Assembly: GCA_029882515.1 (NCBI GenBank)
Contig: JAOUKN010000003.1
Coordinates: forward strand, 1-46,382
Direction of reading: 5' to 3'
DNA from: Candidatus Bathyarchaeota archaeon
GTDB lineage: Archaea > Thermoproteota > Bathyarchaeia > Bathyarchaeales > Bathyarchaeaceae
Length of the DNA stretch: 46,382 nt
Below, one piece after another: positions 41,716 to 46,382 of this stretch. Position numbers and translations under genes: made by a program. Under the pieces are notes generated by a model. That model was given only the letters and a program-made list of their open reading frames with translations. It was not told the origin of the DNA and made no database searches. Position 1 is the stretch's first letter, and each line of letters begins with the position of its first letter.

Positions 41716-43806
41716 TTATCTCTCAACAGAGACTTTGCTTACTCCAGCTTCTTTCTCGAATCGTATGACATGTTCTGCTTTTTGGGCAAACGCCTCGTTA
41801 TGTGTGACGGCAATTATTTGTTCGATGGCTTTTAGTCGGGAGATGGCTTCGGCCAGCCGATCGATAGACCCGTCTTCTCTTCCCAGGCTTTCTGTGGGTT
41901 CATCTAAGAGAAGCATGTATAGTCCATGTCCAGTCCTTGACTGCATAATCAGTTGTCCCAAACCTATGCGATATGCGAACGCAAGGAGGGTTCGCTCTCC
42001 GCCAGATAAGTTGGTTACAGTTCGTTCATAGCCTTCTTCGCTCCTGATAGATGGTGTATATGTCTCATCAATGTTCACAAGTAGCAGAGATCCTTCCACG
42101 CCAACGAGTCCATCTAAAATCTGCTGAACCGACCTCTGCAAGTACGTGACAAATTCACTCCTCAACTTCGGCTGGATGCTCCTATAAACTCCACGTATTC
42201 CCTCAATAATCTCAAGAATCTTCTCGATTTTCTTCATTCTCTCGATCTTTTGCTGAGCATGATCCAACCGTTCTCTAATGTTATCAACTCTCAGTGTAAC
42301 GTCTTTCTTCCGAATTGCCATTGATTCCAACCGATTTTTTAGACTAGAGTATTGGTCAAAAGAAGTATCACGAAGTGTTTTCGCGGTTTCAAGCTCTCTA
42401 ATGTCAAATTTGGCGATTTCCTTTCTGGTGAGATCAAGTTGATTCCGAAGCAGTTTCTCATACCGTTGTTTCTCTGCAAACTCCTTTCGAAGTTTGTTTA
42501 ATGATGTGTGTTCCTTCGAGTGCTGGTTTCTGAAATCTTCAATTCGTGGTGTAAGAGACTGCAATCCCGAAAGGGTTGGATTGATAATGCTTTTCAGTCT
42601 TTCTAGTTCATCAAGGTCTCTCTGGAGTTCGATGAGCCTTTTTTCACGTTCGGCATTTTCTTCTTGAAGGCGTTGAAGAAGATTCCTTTTGTATGTGTTT
42701 GGTAGGTTTTGGAGGCATAATGGACACTTGCTTTCTGTTGTTAATGTTGAAAGACGGTCTTGAGAATTTTGCATTTCCTTTTTAGTGGCTTCTTGTTCAC
42801 CCCAAATGTTAGTGGCTTGATATTCAAGTGCTTCGAGATGCTTTCTGATTTCCTCAATTGTTTGATCAGATTGAAGCCCTGCTTTTTCTTGAAGCCCATG
42901 GCGATAAGACTTTTCTTGGCCCTCCAAGGATTTCAGACGGGCCTCCAAATCACTGATAGAGGATTTTTCTTGTTCAATTTCCTCAGACAGTCGGGCGCAT
43001 GTGTCTTCCATATTGACGAGGTCTGCCTGTATCTTAGCTTTTTTCCTTTGCAACTCTTCGGTTTGTCTTCTTAATGCTTCAAGATTTTGCAGACGTGAAG
43101 TTGCTTCTTTCAGGGTTGCCTCAGCTTTTAGAATGTTTGTTTTCAGGTCTTGGATTTCATCTTCCATCAAAGAAAATTCTTCAACTGCATTGTTGTAGTC
43201 TGCTTGCAGTTTTTCGATTCCAACCATGTCAGGGTCTTTTTCTAGGGTTCCCTTTTCGATTCCATAGTCCCTTTGGAAGGTAGCTAGGCTACTCCAAGCA
43301 ACTTCGTAATCTGAAAGACCAAATAGTTGGTCAAATTTCTTCTGTCTTTCACGTGGCGTCATGTCCAGTAGTGTTTTCAAGTGCTCTTGGCGTATCCAAA
43401 CAACTTCACGGAAAATATCTTTGTCAATACCCGTGATTGCCATCAACTGCTCTGAGACTGCTTCACCTTTTGCACTTGCAATCAGCTTGTCTTCCTTGAA
43501 AAGTTTGAGTTGTTCCATGTCTTGGCTAATGCCTTTTTCTCTTCTTTGTAGGCCTCTGTGAATTGTGTAGGTTTTTCCGCCATGAACAAAAATTACGCTC
43601 AACTTGCCAAAATCTTCTCCTTCTCTAAGAAGGTAGTCGTAACTTCTGCCTAACGGATCACCAAAAAGAGCAAAATCAATAGCAAGTAAAACACTCGATT
43701 TTCCACAGCCTACCCCTCCAACTAAACAGTTGAAGCCTTCAGCAAAGGGCACATTACTGTTTGCATGAGAACGAATGTTCTCCAGTTTTACTTCTTTGAT
43801 TCTCAT
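41716..43806 (-). CDS. rad50: DNA double-strand-break repair ATPase Rad50 (696 aa)
   Basis: SMC-like ATPase that works with Mre11 on broken DNA ends. Walker A is GGVGCGKSS (30-38). Long coiled coils run from about 190 to 590, interrupted by the zinc hook CPLC (361-364), which joins two Rad50 molecules. The ABC signature LSGGE lies at 600-604, Walker B MLLLDEP at about 631-637, and the switch THNE near 668. At 696 residues it is shorter than the usual archaeal Rad50 (about 850-1000), so the coiled-coil arms are short. ATG overlaps the Mre11 stop by four bases. Confidence 0.95.
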   Translation of the reverse strand: MRIKEVKLENIRSHANSNVPFAEGFNCLVGGVGCGKSSVLLAIDFALFGDPLGRSYDYLLREGEDFGKLSVIFVHGGKTYTIHRGLQRREKGISQDMEQLKLFKEDKLIASAKGEAVSEQLMAITGIDKDIFREVVWIRQEHLKTLLDMTPRERQKKFDQLFGLSDYEVAWSSLATFQRDYGIEKGTLEKDPDMVGIEKLQADYNNAVEEFSLMEDEIQDLKTNILKAEATLKEATSRLQNLEALRRQTEELQRKKAKIQADLVNMEDTCARLSEEIEQEKSSISDLEARLKSLEGQEKSYRHGLQEKAGLQSDQTIEEIRKHLEALEYQATNIWGEQEATKKEMQNSQDRLSTLTTESKCPLCLQNLPNTYKRNLLQRLQEENAEREKRLIELQRDLDELERLKSIINPTLSGLQSLTPRIEDFRNQHSKEHTSLNKLRKEFAEKQRYEKLLRNQLDLTRKEIAKFDIRELETAKTLRDTSFDQYSSLKNRLESMAIRKKDVTLRVDNIRERLDHAQQKIERMKKIEKILEIIEGIRGVYRSIQPKLRSEFVTYLQRSVQQILDGLVGVEGSLLLVNIDETYTPSIRSEEGYERTVTNLSGGERTLLAFAYRIGLGQLIMQSRTGHGLYMLLLDEPTESLGREDGSIDRLAEAISRLKAIEQIIAVTHNEAFAQKAEHVIRFEKEAGVSKVSVER

Positions 43807-45005
43807 GAAACAAAACCTTCCAGCTCTTTCTTTATCTTGGCTTCATCTTTCTTCACTAATGGCTCGATCATATTGACTGCAAGCTTAGACATCTTTTCAG
43901 CTTCTTCGTGACCATAGCGTTCACGGAAAACTTCAAAAAAGTACTCAAATGCCTTCGTTTTAAGGTCTTTCAACTCGCCTTCAAATATAGAACGGACAAT
44001 CTCCTCTGAAACTTCGGTTTCTCTCAATCTAATAAGCGGACGCACCAAGAGTGCCTTTTCAGCGGCATCTCTAATTTTTCTGAGATCAACCTCTCCTCGC
44101 GTTGCTGAGGTTGGAAGCACCCCGCGAAGTACAGGGATGATTATGGCGCCGTCTTCATCGGCTTCCCTGACTGACTCAACTGCCTTCTCAGTTATTTTTG
44201 CAGGAGTTGAACCAGAATAGTCATGGTCTAAAATAATGAAGTGCCGGGGAGTTTCAAGATTGATGCGATGAAGTTTCGGGACTCCTTTTGCATTCACTTC
44301 TACGTGGAAAAACCCCTTTTTGATGGAGGCGTCTTCATAACTTACTGTTTCGGTACAACCACTGTAGGCAAGGATGCCGTTTTTAAAAGGCATTTTATGG
44401 AGACTGTGAACGTGCCCGCCTGCATAGTAGTCAAAGTCGTCAGGAAGGAGTTCCGGTGTAGCTTCAGCTTCTATTTGAGGTGGCTTTAGGCTAGGAATGT
44501 CCAAGGCCATGTGAAAGACAAAGATGTTGAAGAGAGAAGGGTCTGGAGTGGGTCGATTTTCCCCAAGAAAAGTGGGCAACTGTTCTTCAGTTCTTCTTTT
44601 TGTTCTGAAGTTTGGAACACCATAGACGTAGCAGTTTTTGTTCTGCCAAAAAGCTCCTTTTCTGCGGGGCAAATAGTGAATTAAGCCTGCGCTATCGAGA
44701 GGGTTGAGAATTGTGCCTGTGATTACGTTTGGTGCCGAATCGTGAGAGCCATCCACCGTGAGAACTGGAATCCCAGCGTCTCTCAGGTGCTTAAAATTCG
44801 TTATGGCGTTCTCCAGAGTAATGTTCGAAGGACGAGCTTGCTGAAACAAGTCTCCAGCAATAATCATGAAATCGGGTTTTAACTGCATAGTTTTTTCCAC
44901 AACCTCTTGGAAGACTCTGTTGAAGTCTTCACGGCGTACATCCAGATTATATTGTGCATAACCAAGATGTAAATCGGCTACATGAACAAAACTGAAGGGC
45001 TTCAA
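43803..45005 (-). CDS. mre11: DNA repair nuclease Mre11 (400 aa)
   Basis: Calcineurin-like metallonuclease of the Mre11-Rad50 complex. Metal-site motifs: DLHLG (D11, H13), GDLF (D52), GSHD (H88), FHMALD (H165) and GGHVH (H198, H200). The third motif is normally GNHD, where Asn is a metal ligand; here it is Ser87. A capping domain follows (about 250-340) and the C-terminus is helical and charged, as expected for Rad50 binding. TTG start, with GGTGG about nine bases upstream. The NurA and HerA genes often found with this pair are not in the window. Confidence 0.95.
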   Translation of the reverse strand: MKPFSFVHVADLHLGYAQYNLDVRREDFNRVFQEVVEKTMQLKPDFMIIAGDLFQQARPSNITLENAITNFKHLRDAGIPVLTVDGSHDSAPNVITGTILNPLDSAGLIHYLPRRKGAFWQNKNCYVYGVPNFRTKRRTEEQLPTFLGENRPTPDPSLFNIFVFHMALDIPSLKPPQIEAEATPELLPDDFDYYAGGHVHSLHKMPFKNGILAYSGCTETVSYEDASIKKGFFHVEVNAKGVPKLHRINLETPRHFIILDHDYSGSTPAKITEKAVESVREADEDGAIIIPVLRGVLPTSATRGEVDLRKIRDAAEKALLVRPLIRLRETEVSEEIVRSIFEGELKDLKTKAFEYFFEVFRERYGHEEAEKMSKLAVNMIEPLVKKDEAKIKKELEGFVS

Positions 45006-45151
45006 CCTTTCTGTCCACCTTTTTCAGTCGCTACGAGGTTTGACGTTTAGTAGTTGCGACTACCTTTTAAAAGTATTAGAAATCACTTTCCTTCAAGGCC
45101 AGCTTTCCGGTTAAGCAATTGGAAATCTCAGGTTTCTGCAGGTCCGCTGAT

Positions 45152-46382
45152 TTATTTCATTACGATTCCGTTTTGCATCAGGTCTTCAACAACGTAGTCT
45201 AGACCTAGTTTCCTTAGTTTCTCTGCCTTCGGGACTCCAGTTTTCAGATTCCATTCTCTTTCTATGTAATACTCGTTGAGCATTGGTCCCATTTCAAATA
45301 TCGCTCCTTTTGAGTTGCCGTCTGGAAGCGGCTCTTTCAAGAATCGTTCAGGTAGGTAATCGTCTTTCCTGCGGATTCCTTCTCGAACGACATATGCACG
45401 TTCTATGTTGACTATTCTTTCTCCAATCTCAAACATGAGGTCTTCAGTAAAATGAAATCCTGTTACAGCTTCAGCAATTTCGGCGGCTCGTTTAAAAGGT
45501 AGTAATTCCATGTTTTCAGCTAAGTTTTTGCAGGTCTCTAACGAATCTATTATTGCACACCAGTTTTCAAAATAGCGGACAAGTTTTCCTTTTCCTTTGG
45601 ATGCAAGCCGTAGAGTTGCCTCTGGGACACCGAACATTTCCTTACCTCTTTCTGGATTATCGCTCAATTCTATGAATGGCTCTGATCTCAGGTGGTCAGC
45701 GCCTCTGCTCGAGACTGCGTATCCTAAGCCGTAGCCTTTTAAGCCTCTTGGGTCCGCTTGTATGAGTTCTAAACCTTTTACATGAAACGCGATTTCTTGT
45801 CCTTTTCCGAGTTTTTCTGCTGCCTTTCGAACCCCCTCTGCAAGTAAGTCTCCGAATCCTCTACGATAGGCTATCTTTTCGACTAAAGCGAGGATTGCCT
45901 CTTCGTTTCCCCATGTCAGGTCAAGGCCGTCGGTGTCACTCTTTTTCAGTTCTCCTTTCTCATAAAGCTCCATCGCCCACGCGATGCATTCAGCCGTTGT
46001 TATAGCATCTAAACCCAATCGGTTCGCTAGGTCAACAGCCTTTAAGGCTAAGTCTAGATTTGGGTTACCCACTCTAGCAGTGAAACTGCTTAGGGCTTCA
46101 TATTCGGGGCCTTCCCCATAAAGTCCAGCGTATTCTCCTTTCCTTATTACATAAACTCGGCTACATGGGACTATACAGGAGAAGCAAGACCTGTTTTTTA
46201 CATTGTATTCTCTTGCTAATCTTTCACCGCTTACGTTAGCTGCGTGTTCGAATGTGGCTGAAGTGAAATGTCTGGTAGGTAAAATGCCAAATTTGTCTGC
46301 AAGCATCAAGATTCTGGTTGTTCCCATAATTCTACGGGGCCAATACTGCGGATGAACATAGGTCTCTTCTTTTATTTCGTCA
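45152..46382 (-). CDS. Aldehyde:ferredoxin oxidoreductase, N-terminus beyond the right edge
   Basis: Tungsten enzyme that oxidises aldehydes to acids with ferredoxin, common in peptide-fermenting archaea. The ATG at 46327 is internal: the frame continues upstream to the window edge (DEIKEETYVHPQYWPRRI), so the gene is cut there. About 409 residues are visible. CFSCIVPC supplies three cysteines of the 4Fe-4S cluster, and LETCKNLAE supplies the likely fourth. Conserved family pieces include LYGEGPEYEALSSFTARVGN, ANRLGLDAITT and GLELIQADPRGLKGYGLGYA. The missing part is the first tungstopterin-binding domain. The exact subfamily and substrate are not clear. Confidence 0.92.
   Translation of the reverse strand, partial: DEIKEETYVHPQYWPRRIMGTTRILMLADKFGILPTRHFTSATFEHAANVSGERLAREYNVKNRSCFSCIVPCSRVYVIRKGEYAGLYGEGPEYEALSSFTARVGNPNLDLALKAVDLANRLGLDAITTAECIAWAMELYEKGELKKSDTDGLDLTWGNEEAILALVEKIAYRRGFGDLLAEGVRKAAEKLGKGQEIAFHVKGLELIQADPRGLKGYGLGYAVSSRGADHLRSEPFIELSDNPERGKEMFGVPEATLRLASKGKGKLVRYFENWCAIIDSLETCKNLAENMELLPFKRAAEIAEAVTGFHFTEDLMFEIGERIVNIERAYVVREGIRRKDDYLPERFLKEPLPDGNSKGAIFEMGPMLNEYYIEREWNLKTGVPKAEKLRKLGLDYVVEDLMQNGIVMK

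Overview
The window looks archaeal. It carries an ATP-dependent DNA ligase, a Mre11-Rad50 pair with a Rad50 zinc hook, a short PurA, a stand-alone AlaX editing protein, a tungsten aldehyde:ferredoxin oxidoreductase, archaeal box A (TATA) elements upstream of many genes, frequent TTG/GTG starts, and secreted proteins with dockerin-like and PEF-CTERM-like C-termini. An eL22-like ribosomal protein gene points towards the TACK/Asgard side of the archaea. A Bathyarchaeia-type anaerobic, peptide-using organism is my best guess, but no marker here settles the lineage.

Left half (1-23178, all minus strand): a surface-protein locus. Read in the direction of transcription it encodes an oligopeptide-binding protein with a C-terminal dockerin (SBP), a three-cohesin scaffoldin-like protein, a cohesin-plus-dockerin protein, a dockerin protein with beta-rich modules, a CBM9-like protein with a PEF-CTERM-like tail, a giant 4817-residue protein with about 51 PKD repeats and a C-terminal dockerin, and the start of another secreted protein that runs off the left edge. 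All eight dockerin calcium loops share the core K-(V/I)-R-(V/I)-(D/N)-D. This looks like a self-contained extracellular cohesin-dockerin assembly coupled to peptide uptake. The SBP also appears to be circularly permuted: its C-terminal half comes first.

Centre (23314-27815, plus strand): the matching Dpp/Opp-type transporter operon (two permeases, two ATPases), divergent from the SBP. The second permease has an unusual extracellular insertion of about 210 residues.

Right half (27877-46382): housekeeping and small membrane genes. These are small membrane proteins, DNA ligase, an APC amino-acid permease with two tiny membrane proteins just upstream, a nitroreductase, a zinc-ribbon protein, AlaX, a candidate C/D box guide RNA, PurA overlapping an eL22 homologue, a helical protein, a glycosyltransferase, a DUF1508 plus ComEC-like metallo-beta-lactamase pair, a GcvH-like protein without the lipoyl lysine, Rad50-Mre11, and an aldehyde:ferredoxin oxidoreductase cut by the right edge. 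No tRNA, rRNA, CRISPR array or transposase was seen.
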